A stretch of DNA of 39,837 bases, taken from assembly GCA_001914785.1 (NCBI GenBank), contig MNDE01000126.1:1-39837 (forward strand), written 5' to 3'. The translations under genes were made by a program, and so were the position numbers. The notes below the pieces were generated by a model, which was not told where the DNA came from, did not search any database, and saw only the letters and a list, made by a program, of their open reading frames with translations. Shown in pieces: positions 33,093 through 39,837 of this stretch. This DNA is from Acidobacteria bacterium 13_2_20CM_57_17. GTDB taxonomy: Bacteria; Acidobacteriota; Terriglobia; Acidiferrales; UBA7541. The first letter of the stretch is position 1, and each line of letters begins with the position of its first letter.

Positions 33093-33314
33093 TCAAATAT
33101 GGGGTTGCCAGCCGCCGCGGTCCCCATTGTGCCACACGCTTTGCGTCTGTCCAGACCCGTGGTTCCCGGCTGTCAAGAGTTTTGTGCTGTCCCCCAAAGG
33201 AGCGCTTTTTGGAACCTCAACCGAATTGTTCCCTGAGGGCTGGCAGTTTGAGGCGGCCGCATCCGAGATTCTTGGGTTGACCGATTACTGATTCAAGTCA
33301 AGAATGCTTGGACT

Positions 33315-34154
33315 ATGGCAAGCACTACCGCACACAAACTATCGGACAAAAAACTGGCTGTCCTGGGCACCGGAAAACTCGGCGGGATTCTTCTCCGGGC
33401 TTACCTGAAACAGGAACTCTTCTCGCCGAAGCGTGTCACGGCGACAGTAAAACACACTGAGAAGGCCTTGGCCCTGGCGAAGGAACTAGGCGTCTCTGTG
33501 ACGACAGAAAACCGCAAGGCGGTGAAAGACGCGGACATCGTGCTCCTCGGCGTGAAACCGCAAGTCGTAGGCGAAGTTCTGAAAGAAATTGCTCCGGAGC
33601 TGAACGAGAAGACCTTGGTCATTTCCGTGGCTGCATCGGTGCCGACCAGCTACATCGAGCAGCGGCTTACAGGAAAAGTCCCCGTGGTGCGCGCCATGCC
33701 CAATACGCCTGCTGCTGTCGATTGCGGCATGACGGGCCTTTGCCGCGGCGCGCATGCGGGGCCGGAGCACCTGGAGATGGCGCGCGCGATGTTCAACGCC
33801 GTGGGGCGCACGGTGGCCGTGGACGAGAAGAATATGGATGCTGTGACCGGGCTTTCCGCCAGTGGCCCCGCGTTTGCGTACATCATTCTCGAATCCCTCG
33901 CGGAAGCCGGCGTGAAAGTCGGTCTCCCGCGCGATGTGGCCACTCTGCTCGCGGCGCAGACCATGAAGGGCGCGGCGAGCGTGGTTCTGGAAACCGGCGA
34001 TCATCCCGCCCTGTTGAAGGACGCCGTGACAACCCCCGCGGGATGCACCATCGACGGAATCATGGAATTGGAAGAAGGCAAGCTCCGCGTGACGCTCATC
34101 AAAGCGGTTGTGAAAGCCACTAGCCGCGCCGGAGAGTTGCTTTTCGAAAAGTAA
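33315..34154 (+). CDS. proC: Pyrroline-5-carboxylate reductase
   Basis: A 279-residue protein of normal ProC length, catalysing the last step of proline synthesis with NAD(P)H. It has an N-terminal Rossmann motif (KLAVLGTGKLGGILLRAY), 'DADIVLLGVKPQVVGEVL', 'VISVAASVPTSYIEQRL', 'VVRAMPNTPAAVDCGMTGLC', and the C-terminal dimerisation/active-site run 'DAVTGLSASGPAFAYIILES', 'LAEAGVKVGLPRDVATLLAA', 'TTPAGCTIDGIMELEEG' and 'LRVTLIKAVVKATSRAGEL'. It is followed after 45 bases by nuoA on the same strand. The 222 bases before it hold the SRPBCC remnant boundary and no other recognisable feature. Confidence 0.97.
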   Translation: MASTTAHKLSDKKLAVLGTGKLGGILLRAYLKQELFSPKRVTATVKHTEKALALAKELGVSVTTENRKAVKDADIVLLGVKPQVVGEVLKEIAPELNEKTLVISVAASVPTSYIEQRLTGKVPVVRAMPNTPAAVDCGMTGLCRGAHAGPEHLEMARAMFNAVGRTVAVDEKNMDAVTGLSASGPAFAYIILESLAEAGVKVGLPRDVATLLAAQTMKGAASVVLETGDHPALLKDAVTTPAGCTIDGIMELEEGKLRVTLIKAVVKATSRAGELLFEK

Positions 34155-34199
34155 CCCTGCGCGCGATTGACAGCAGTGGTAGGATGCACCGTGTGAGGA

Positions 34200-34577
34200 G
34201 TGATGCAGAGCGCGTACATTCCTGTCTTGATTTACGCGGTGCTGGTCATCGCGTTTCCCGCCGTAACACTGATCCTGGCGAAATTCATCCGGCCCGCCTC
34301 CACCTCCGTTGGCGCGAAGCTCAAGCCTTACGAGTGCGGCATTCCTCCGGAAAGCGACTCGCGCGGACGATATTCCGTGCGGTTTTACATTGTGGCCATG
34401 CTGTTCGTGATTTTCGACGTGGAGACGATGTTCCTCATTCCTTGGGCGATCCTATACCGAGGGTGGGTCGCTGTGCACCAGGGGCTATTTGCGCTGGTCT
34501 CGATGGTACTGTTCCTCGGAATCCTCCTTGTCGGATATTTGTGGCTGTACAAAAAAGGCGCCCTTGAGTGGGTGTAA
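34200..34577 (+). CDS. nuoA: NADH-quinone oxidoreductase subunit A
   Basis: A 125-residue membrane protein. NuoA features: an N-terminal helix (YIPVLIYAVLVIAFPAVTLI), the 'GAKLKPYECGIPPESDSRGR' loop with the conserved YECG cysteine, the 'YSVRFYIVAMLFVIFDVETM' helix with its conserved acidic residues, and 'FLIPWAILYRGW'. The start may be GTG 34200 or ATG 34203; the AGGAG at 34196-34200 is too close to either, so the exact start is uncertain. It opens the nuo cluster. In most bacteria nuoB follows directly, but here the next gene is nuoC after 168 bases. Confidence 0.95.
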   Translation: MMQSAYIPVLIYAVLVIAFPAVTLILAKFIRPASTSVGAKLKPYECGIPPESDSRGRYSVRFYIVAMLFVIFDVETMFLIPWAILYRGWVAVHQGLFALVSMVLFLGILLVGYLWLYKKGALEWV

Positions 34578-34702
34578 CGCCCAGCTCTCTTAGTCTCTCC
34601 AATCCCGCCGTCCGCTTCGCAAGTTGTTATGATTGACTCGGTTGGCGGCGTGTGTTAGAAACGCGGCGTTTGAATTTTCGGCTGCTTCTCTGTTGTAGTT
34701 TG

Positions 34703-34720
34703 CGAACCGCAAACGGTTCG
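34703..34720 (+). other. Hairpin in the nuoA-nuoC gap
   Basis: CGAACCG (34703-34709) and CGGTTCG (34714-34720) form a perfect 7-bp stem around CAAA, extendable by a G-U pair. It lies 25 bases before the nuoC start and no T-run follows, so it is not an intrinsic terminator. It could affect mRNA processing or translation. Confidence 0.45.
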
Positions 34721-34745
34721 TCGCAGCCTGTCACACCCGGGGTCC

Positions 34746-35417
34746 ATGGCTGACGAGCCCAAGGAACCTAAACCGCCTCAAGTCCCCACGGGCGAAAAGC
34801 CCGCCAGTAGCACGCCCGCTGTGTCGACTCCTCCTGCCAAGCCCGCGGATGCCGGCACGCCTGCTGCTCCTCCGAAGGCAGCGGCTCCCCCGCCTCCGAA
34901 GCCGCCAGTAGTCCTGCAAACTCCTCTCGACAATGATTTGGTCAAGCGATTTCGCGCCAAGTTCGGCACGGCGCTTCTCGAAGCGATAGAGGACCGCAAG
35001 CAAGCTATCCTCACCGTGGAGCGCGCGAAGCTGGTGGAAATTTCGCTGTATCTGCGCGACGAAGAAAAATTCGACATGCTTTCCAGCTTGACGGCCGTCG
35101 ACTGGCCGAAGCGCGAGAAGCGGTTTGACGTGGTTCTCGATCTGTACTCCTTCCCGAAGAATGAGCGGCTAAGGCTGAAGGTGCATGCCGCGGACGCGGA
35201 AGAAGTGCCCAGCGTCGTGAGTGTCTGGTCCGCGGCGAATTGGCAGGAGCGCGAAGTTTTCGACATGTTCGGAATTGTTTTTTCCGGGCATCCGGATTTG
35301 AAGCGCATTTTGCTGCCGGACGAGTGGCAAGGCTATCCCCTGCGCAAAGACTATGACATCTTGCAGCAAGACACCGCCTGGGTTCGGGAAAACCTTGGCA
35401 TTGAGAGCGGGCAATAG
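34746..35417 (+). CDS. nuoC: NADH-quinone oxidoreductase subunit C with Pro/Ala-rich N-terminal extension
   Basis: A 223-residue protein. The C-terminal 160 residues are a normal NuoC (30-kDa subunit): '[20 protein letters not shown]' and the signature '[20 protein letters not shown]' followed by [19 protein letters not shown]. Residues 1 to about 58 are a Pro/Ala/Lys-rich low-complexity extension (for example [20 protein letters not shown]) not found in typical NuoC. It is part of the peripheral quinone-reducing arm with NuoD. It is not fused to NuoD. A 5' hairpin lies in the gap before it. Family assignment is firm. Confidence 0.96.
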   Translation: MADEPKEPKPPQVPTGEKPASSTPAVSTPPAKPADAGTPAAPPKAAAPPPPKPPVVLQTPLDNDLVKRFRAKFGTALLEAIEDRKQAILTVERAKLVEISLYLRDEEKFDMLSSLTAVDWPKREKRFDVVLDLYSFPKNERLRLKVHAADAEEVPSVVSVWSAANWQEREVFDMFGIVFSGHPDLKRILLPDEWQGYPLRKDYDILQQDTAWVRENLGIESGQ

Positions 35418-35451
35418 GGCTATTTTGGCGTAAATAAGAAGGAAGACGACT

Positions 35452-36582
35452 CTGAGCGTCGACACCACAAACGATCAGAAGACGCTGCTGGGAGCGGATG
35501 AGCTGGTCATCAACATGGGGCCGCAGCATCCGTCCACGCACGGCGTGCTGCGCGTCAAGCTGAAGCTTGACGGCGAGCGCGTGATTGGCTCGGAGTGCAT
35601 CATCGGGTATTTGCACCGAGGTGTGGAAAAAATCGCGGAGAACCGCACCTATCAGCAGTTTGCTCCCTATGTCGACCGCATGGACTATGTCGCAGCCGTC
35701 AGCAGCGGCCTGGGATATTGCGAAGCCATTGAAAAATTGCTGATCGTGGAAGCGCCGCCGCGTGCCCGCGTGATTCGCACCATCTTGACGGAGCTGCAGA
35801 GAATCGCCAGCCATCTCTTGTGGCTCGGCACGCATGCCCTGGACATTGGCGCCCTTACGCCGCTCTTCTACTGCTTCCGCGAACGCGAAGAGATTCTGAA
35901 AATTTTTGAAAAGTATTGCGGGGCGCGCTTGACCACCCATGCCTTCCGCATCGGCGGGCTGCAATACGAGGCTTACGACACTTTCGAAAAGGACGTCGAG
36001 CGCTTCTGCAAGGATTTCGAATCGCGCATCGTGGAATACGAGGATTTGCTCACGCAAAACCGCATCTGGATCGGGCGGACGAAGGGCGTGGGGATTCTGA
36101 CCGCGGCGGACGCCATCGCGTTTGGCGTGACCGGACCGGTCCTGCGCGCCAGTGGCGTGAAATGGGACATCCGGAAGGCCGCTCCTTACGCGGCGTACGA
36201 TCAGTACAAATTCGAAATTCCTGTCGGCACAACCGGAGACACGTACGATCGATACCTGGTCCGCATGGAAGAGATGCGGCAATCGCGGCTGATCTGCCTG
36301 CAAGCCATCGAAAATATTCCCACCGGGCCGATCATGGCCAAAGTGGGCAAGGTGCTGAAGCCGCCGCCGGGCGAGGTCTATCACGCGATTGAAGCGCCAA
36401 AAGGTGAAATTGGTTATTACGTTGTGAGCGACGGCACCGTCATGCCCTATCGCGTGCACATCCGGCCGCCTTCCTTTATCAATTTGCAGGCGTTCGACCG
36501 CATGGTGCGGGGGCACCTCGTAGCGGATGTCGTGGCCATCATCGGTACGATCGATATCGTGTTGGGAGAAGTCGACCGATGA
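35452..36582 (+). CDS. nuoD: NADH-quinone oxidoreductase subunit D, probable CTG start
   Basis: A 376-residue protein if started at CTG 35452; the track starts at ATG 35515, inside the conserved [20 protein letters not shown] segment. Reading upstream adds [21 protein letters not shown] strong AAGGAAG at 35439-35445 sits an ideal distance before the CTG, while ATG 35515 has no Shine-Dalgarno. An in-frame TAA lies a few codons further up. NuoD marks: '[20 protein letters not shown]', '[18 protein letters not shown]', '[12 protein letters not shown]', and the C-terminal '[20 protein letters not shown]' with '[20 protein letters not shown]'. It binds quinone with NuoB and NuoC. Its stop overlaps nuoH as ATGA. 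Confidence 0.94.
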   Translation: MSVDTTNDQKTLLGADELVINMGPQHPSTHGVLRVKLKLDGERVIGSECIIGYLHRGVEKIAENRTYQQFAPYVDRMDYVAAVSSGLGYCEAIEKLLIVEAPPRARVIRTILTELQRIASHLLWLGTHALDIGALTPLFYCFREREEILKIFEKYCGARLTTHAFRIGGLQYEAYDTFEKDVERFCKDFESRIVEYEDLLTQNRIWIGRTKGVGILTAADAIAFGVTGPVLRASGVKWDIRKAAPYAAYDQYKFEIPVGTTGDTYDRYLVRMEEMRQSRLICLQAIENIPTGPIMAKVGKVLKPPPGEVYHAIEAPKGEIGYYVVSDGTVMPYRVHIRPPSFINLQAFDRMVRGHLVADVVAIIGTIDIVLGEVDR

Positions 36583-37949
36583 TGACTTCGATTTTTCAGG
36601 CGACCATCGAGTTCTTGAAAGCTTTCTGGGCGCCTCTGCTCTGCGGTGTTGCCATCGTGGCCGTTCTGCCGCTGATCGTCGGTTACATCGTACTGGTGGA
36701 ACGCAAGCTTATGGCGGACATGCAGGCGCGGCTGGGGCCCATGCGCGTGGGACCGCATGGACTGCTGCAGCCCATCGCCGACGCCGTGAAATTGCTCATC
36801 AAAGAAGACATCATCCCGGACAACGCGGACAAACTTGTCTTCTGGCTTGCGCCGGTGCTGTCCGTCGGTGCGGCCTTACTTTCGTTGGCAGGCCTTGCGA
36901 TCGGCCCGGCATTCCAAATCGCGCAGGACATCAACATTGGAATTCTCTTTGTCGTAGGTGTCAGCGCCCTGGGAATTTTCGGCATCGTGCTGGGCGGCTG
37001 GGCGTCGAACAGCCACTATTCCTTGATGGGTGCGCTGCGCAGTTCGGCGCAGTTGGTGAGCTACGAGACAGCCGCGGGCATGGCGCTGGTGAGCGCGCTT
37101 TTATTCACCGGCACGTTGAACATTAAATCGATCGTGGAAGCGCAAAATAAAGAGGGCATCTGGTTCGTGATGCTGGCGCCGGTGGCGTTTTTCACTTACC
37201 TCGTTGCCTCCATCGCCGAGACCAACCGCGCCCCATTCGATTTGCCCGAGGCGGAGTCCGAACTTGTCGCCGGATACATGACGGAGTTTAGCGGATTCCG
37301 CTGGTCACTCTACTTTCTCGCCGAATACGCCAACATGATCGTGGTGGCTTCCGTGGCCACGACTTTGTTTCTTGGAGGCTGGCTCAGGCCTTTCGCCAAG
37401 TTTCACGAGCTTCCCGGTTTTCACTGGCTGAATTTTCTGGATTTCGTTCCCCTTCTCTTAATGGTAGTGGTCGGTGTCTACTGCGTGCAGCGTGTGCCAA
37501 AGCAACCAACGCGCGTGCAGCAGTTGTTTATGCTGGTCGTCGCGGGGCTGTGTTTTGTCCTGGGCCTGGTGCTGCTCGCGCCAGTGGTTGTTCCCATCGC
37601 CAAACCGTTTTATGCCGGCATTCACGGCGGGTTCTGGTTTATTTTCAAAGTGAGCCTGTACATCTACTTTTTCATGTGGCTTCGATTCACCATACCACGG
37701 TATCGATTTGACCAGTTGATGCGCCTGGGCTGGCATTTCCTGATCCCACTGTCCATCATCAACGTTTTGCTGGTTGGCGTGGCCTTGATCGCCGGATCGT
37801 ATTTGAACTTGCACGGATGGGGACTGCTTCTGGTTACGACTCCCGCGGCCATCGTCACCCTGATCGTCGCGTTTCTGATTCTGGCGATGGAGAAAGAGCG
37901 CAACGCGCCGCAGGACCAGGCTGCTGAATCGGATTTTTATGCTGGATAA
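36579..37949 (+). CDS. nuoH: NADH-quinone oxidoreductase subunit H, enlarged
   Basis: A 456-residue membrane protein, against about 325-350 for common NuoH. Core motifs are intact: '[20 protein letters not shown]' then [20 protein letters not shown], '[12 protein letters not shown]', '[20 protein letters not shown]', '[20 protein letters not shown]' then [12 protein letters not shown], and '[20 protein letters not shown]'. NuoH forms the quinone-chamber entrance and the E-channel. The excess length lies mainly between the 'FLGGWLRPF' segment and FFMWLRF: two extra hydrophobic segments and a KQPTRVQQL loop. It starts by ATGA overlap with nuoD and overlaps nuoJ by 11 bases, so nuoI is absent. 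Confidence 0.95.
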   Translation: MMTSIFQATIEFLKAFWAPLLCGVAIVAVLPLIVGYIVLVERKLMADMQARLGPMRVGPHGLLQPIADAVKLLIKEDIIPDNADKLVFWLAPVLSVGAALLSLAGLAIGPAFQIAQDINIGILFVVGVSALGIFGIVLGGWASNSHYSLMGALRSSAQLVSYETAAGMALVSALLFTGTLNIKSIVEAQNKEGIWFVMLAPVAFFTYLVASIAETNRAPFDLPEAESELVAGYMTEFSGFRWSLYFLAEYANMIVVASVATTLFLGGWLRPFAKFHELPGFHWLNFLDFVPLLLMVVVGVYCVQRVPKQPTRVQQLFMLVVAGLCFVLGLVLLAPVVVPIAKPFYAGIHGGFWFIFKVSLYIYFFMWLRFTIPRYRFDQLMRLGWHFLIPLSIINVLLVGVALIAGSYLNLHGWGLLLVTTPAAIVTLIVAFLILAMEKERNAPQDQAAESDFYAG

Positions 37950-38457
37950 AGCCCTATTTTATTTCTTCGCGGGGATCGCCGTGGTCAGCGCCGTGCTCAT
38001 GGTGACGCGGCGCAACGTCGTGCACAGCGCCATCTTCTTGATCACCGCGCTGCTCGCGACCGCAGGGATTTTCTTGCAGTTGCGCGCGGAGTTTTTGTTC
38101 ATCGTCCAGATCATTCTTTACGTCGGCGGCATCATGGTCCTGTTTGTCTTCGTGATCATGCTGGTCAATTTGGACGTGGCGCTTCAGCAGATCCAGTTCG
38201 CGCGGCAGAAGTGGGTGGCGCTCTTCGTCGCGCTGGCGCTCGCTGGCCAGGTTGGCCTGATGTTCTGGACTTCCGGCAAAATGCCCGGACAGGGCTTGCC
38301 GGTGCTGACTGCAGCGGCCGCCGCGAAGTTGCCGCCTAATTCCGAAACCGTGGCGCGCAGCTTGTTCGAATCGTATCTGCTGCCCTTTGAGATTGCTTCG
38401 GTCTTGTTGCTGGTGGCTATGATTGGGGCCGTGGTCATGGCCAAGAAGAGAGCGTAA
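37939..38457 (+). CDS. nuoJ: NADH-quinone oxidoreductase subunit J
   Basis: A 172-residue membrane protein with five hydrophobic segments. NuoJ motifs: '[20 protein letters not shown]' then [20 protein letters not shown], and '[20 protein letters not shown]' then [12 protein letters not shown], which includes the conserved pi-bulge helix of the antiporter-connecting region. The C-terminal helix is [20 protein letters not shown]. It overlaps the end of nuoH by 11 bases and lies eight bases before nuoK. In most operons nuoI comes between H and J. Confidence 0.95.
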   Translation: MLDKALFYFFAGIAVVSAVLMVTRRNVVHSAIFLITALLATAGIFLQLRAEFLFIVQIILYVGGIMVLFVFVIMLVNLDVALQQIQFARQKWVALFVALALAGQVGLMFWTSGKMPGQGLPVLTAAAAAKLPPNSETVARSLFESYLLPFEIASVLLLVAMIGAVVMAKKRA

Positions 38458-38464
38458 CGCAGCG

Positions 38465-38767
38465 ATGCTTCCGATCGGACACTACTTGTTCCTCAGCCTC
38501 GCGCTCTTCATCATCGGCGTGGTCGGAGTCGTCACGCGGCGCAACGTTATCGTCGTGCTCATGTCCATCGAGCTGATTCTGAATGCCGTGAACATCAACT
38601 TGGTCGCCTTTTCCCGTTTGTACGGTGACGTAGCTGGACAGGTCTTCGCGCTTTTCATCATTGCCGATGCTGCCGCGGAGGCTGCCGTCGGCCTCGGAAT
38701 CATCATCGCTTTTTTCCGCAACCGCGAAACGGTGTTGGCGGACGAAATGGATTTGCTGAAGTGGTAG
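38465..38767 (+). CDS. nuoK: NADH-quinone oxidoreductase subunit K
   Basis: A 100-residue protein from ATG at 38465 ([20 protein letters not shown]); the track start at 38423 is inside nuoJ and is rejected. Three helices and the standard NuoK length. The second helix carries the conserved glutamate in [20 protein letters not shown] and the third a second one in [20 protein letters not shown], both part of the proton path. It follows nuoJ closely and precedes nuoL by 28 bases. Confidence 0.96.
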   Translation: MLPIGHYLFLSLALFIIGVVGVVTRRNVIVVLMSIELILNAVNINLVAFSRLYGDVAGQVFALFIIADAAAEAAVGLGIIIAFFRNRETVLADEMDLLKW

Positions 38768-38795
38768 ACGACAGGAAAGAAGAAATGAAAACGGC

Positions 38796-39837
38796 ATGAC
38801 GCCCACGGGCTACTTTCTTGACCATCTCTGGCTCATCCCGCTGTTTCCGCTGGCGAGCGCGGCGCTGATGCTTTTCTTCGGCAAGCGGCTGCCGAATACA
38901 GCTGTCAGCGTGCTGTGCGTCGGCAGCGTTGGTTTGTCTTTCGTGTACGCCCTGGGCGCCGTGTTTCAATTGCTGGCCGCCGATCCCGAGCATCGCGTCT
39001 TCCAGAAAGTGCTCTTCGAATGGCTGACGCCCGGCCCCATGCAAATGACCGGCGGCCACACCATTCGCTTTGTCGCGGACTGGGGCTACCTTCTCGATCC
39101 GCTCTCCTGCGTCATGGTTCTCGTGGTTACCGGCGTCGGCTTTCTGATTCACGTTTACTCCATCGGGTACATGGGGCACGAAGGCGGCTACTACCGCTTC
39201 TTCGGCTACATGAATCTCTTCATGTTCGCCATGCTGACGCTCGTTCTGGCGAACAACATGTTGCTTATGTTCGTGGGATGGGAAGGCGTCGGCCTTTGCA
39301 GCTACTTGCTGATCGGTTTCTATTTCCTGAAAAAGTCGGCTTCCGATGCGGGTAAAAAAGCATTCATCGTCAATCGCATCGGCGACGCCGGATTTATCCT
39401 CGGAATTCTTCTGACCGCCGTGACGCTGGGCACCATCCGGTTTACGTCGCAGGGTTTGCCCGACGCCGCGGACGCCACAGGAATTATTCAGGCGCTCAGA
39501 GCGGCTGTTGAATCGCATGCCTTGGCTTTCGGCGCGCCGGTTCTCACCGCCATCGCGCTTTTGCTCTTTATCGGAGCGATGGGCAAATCCGCGCAGATTC
39601 CGCTCTACGTTTGGCTGCCGGACGCCATGGAAGGCCCTACGCCAGTAAGCGCGCTGATCCACGCTGCCACCATGGTGACCGCTGGTGTCTACATGGTTGC
39701 CCGCATGAACGCCGTTTACCAGCTCGCCCCGTTTGCAATGAATGCCGTGGCAGTGATCGGCGCGATCACCGCCATTTTCGCGGCGTCCATGGCGCTCGTG
39801 CAGAACGACATCAAGAAAGTCCTCGCTTATTCGACCA
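38796..39837 (+). CDS. nuoL: NADH-quinone oxidoreductase subunit L, 5' part cut by window edge
   Basis: The frame, absent from the track because it has no stop in the window, opens at ATG 38796 (MTPTGYFLDHLWLIPLFPLA) and stays open to base 39837 (347 codons). NuoL/ND5 landmarks: 'FVADWGYLLDPLSCVMVLVV', 'HVYSIGYMGHEGGYYRFFGY', 'MFVGWEGVGLCSYLLIGFYF', 'KKAFIVNRIGDAGFILGI', and 'FIGAMGKSAQIPLYVWLPDA' then MEGPTPVSALIHAATMVTAG. The conserved TM5 glutamate (GWEGVG) and the TM7 lysine (MGKSAQ) are present. It is an antiporter-like proton-pumping subunit of complex I. The C-terminal lateral helix lies outside the window. nuoM and nuoN presumably follow. Confidence 0.96.
   Translation, partial: MTPTGYFLDHLWLIPLFPLASAALMLFFGKRLPNTAVSVLCVGSVGLSFVYALGAVFQLLAADPEHRVFQKVLFEWLTPGPMQMTGGHTIRFVADWGYLLDPLSCVMVLVVTGVGFLIHVYSIGYMGHEGGYYRFFGYMNLFMFAMLTLVLANNMLLMFVGWEGVGLCSYLLIGFYFLKKSASDAGKKAFIVNRIGDAGFILGILLTAVTLGTIRFTSQGLPDAADATGIIQALRAAVESHALAFGAPVLTAIALLLFIGAMGKSAQIPLYVWLPDAMEGPTPVSALIHAATMVTAGVYMVARMNAVYQLAPFAMNAVAVIGAITAIFAASMALVQNDIKKVLAYST

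Noticed and set aside
32950-33291. 113-residue plus-strand ORF upstream of proC
   Set aside because: Its first half is antisense to the SRPBCC remnant and the rest shows no recognisable domain or Shine-Dalgarno.
33093-33314. Possible insertion-sequence fragment upstream of proC
   Set aside because: No terminal inverted repeats, target duplication or transposase coding was found.

Overview
The window looks like a piece of an Acidobacteria chromosome (Terriglobia/Koribacter-like soil lineage), possibly from a metagenome assembly. This is inferred from two ADOP-type (acidobacterial duplicated orphan permease) MacB/FtsX permeases, a DUF1684 protein, moderately high G+C, many short palindromic intergenic repeats, and the mix of housekeeping genes. 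No rRNA, tRNA, CRISPR array, intact transposase or prophage gene was recognised. The sequence starts inside a gene (3-methyladenine DNA glycosylase, minus strand) and ends inside nuoL (plus strand).

Left part (1-11 kb): a minus-strand run holds the partial alkyl-adenine glycosylase, a small GNAT-like acetyltransferase, an unknown protein and a secreted DUF1684 protein. A small secreted protein with a clear terminator follows on the plus strand, then the three-gene proton-translocating transhydrogenase operon pntAA-pntAB-pntB, joined by ATGA stop/start overlaps. Facing it are a frameshifted ADOP permease and a 2OG-Fe(II) oxygenase. Next come a Tat-exported histidinol-phosphate-aminotransferase-like gene broken by a small internal deletion and an orphan POTRA protein.

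Middle (12-24 kb): the glyoxylate bypass pair aceB-aceA is transcribed away from an IclR-family regulator. The shared 364-bp intergenic region carries two copies of TGTTCA-N6-TGAACA, which are probably the operators. Then come a two-BON-domain secreted protein with a duplicated 3' end, a glycerophosphodiesterase, ksgA/rsmA, a repeat-rich intergenic stretch, a nucleotidyltransferase-like gene with an altered active site, and a cluster of palindromic repeats around a small unknown gene. After these lie glgA (glycogen synthase), thioredoxin with terminator, tag and purA.

Right part (24.8-39.8 kb): a molybdenum-cofactor operon moeA-moaC-(response regulator with PATAN/DUF4388 domain)-mogA converges on a DoxX-like membrane protein. 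Behind that lies a translationally coupled pair, a BNR-repeat beta-propeller and a MoaD/ThiS-like small protein ending in Gly-Gly, divergent from an HxlR-type regulator with a candidate operator between them. A second, intact ADOP permease follows, preceded by a truncated SRPBCC/AHSA1 remnant, then proC. The window closes with a complex I operon in the order nuoA-C-D-H-J-K-L, with no nuoB, nuoE-G or nuoI in it. Its nuoD appears to start at a CTG codon and its NuoH is about 100 residues longer than usual.

No single spectacular new system is evident. The observations most worth following are the gapped nuo operon with its CTG start, the MoaD-like/propeller/HxlR module, the response regulator inside the Moco operon, the paired operators between iclR and aceBA, and the hairpin repeats with compensatory base changes.
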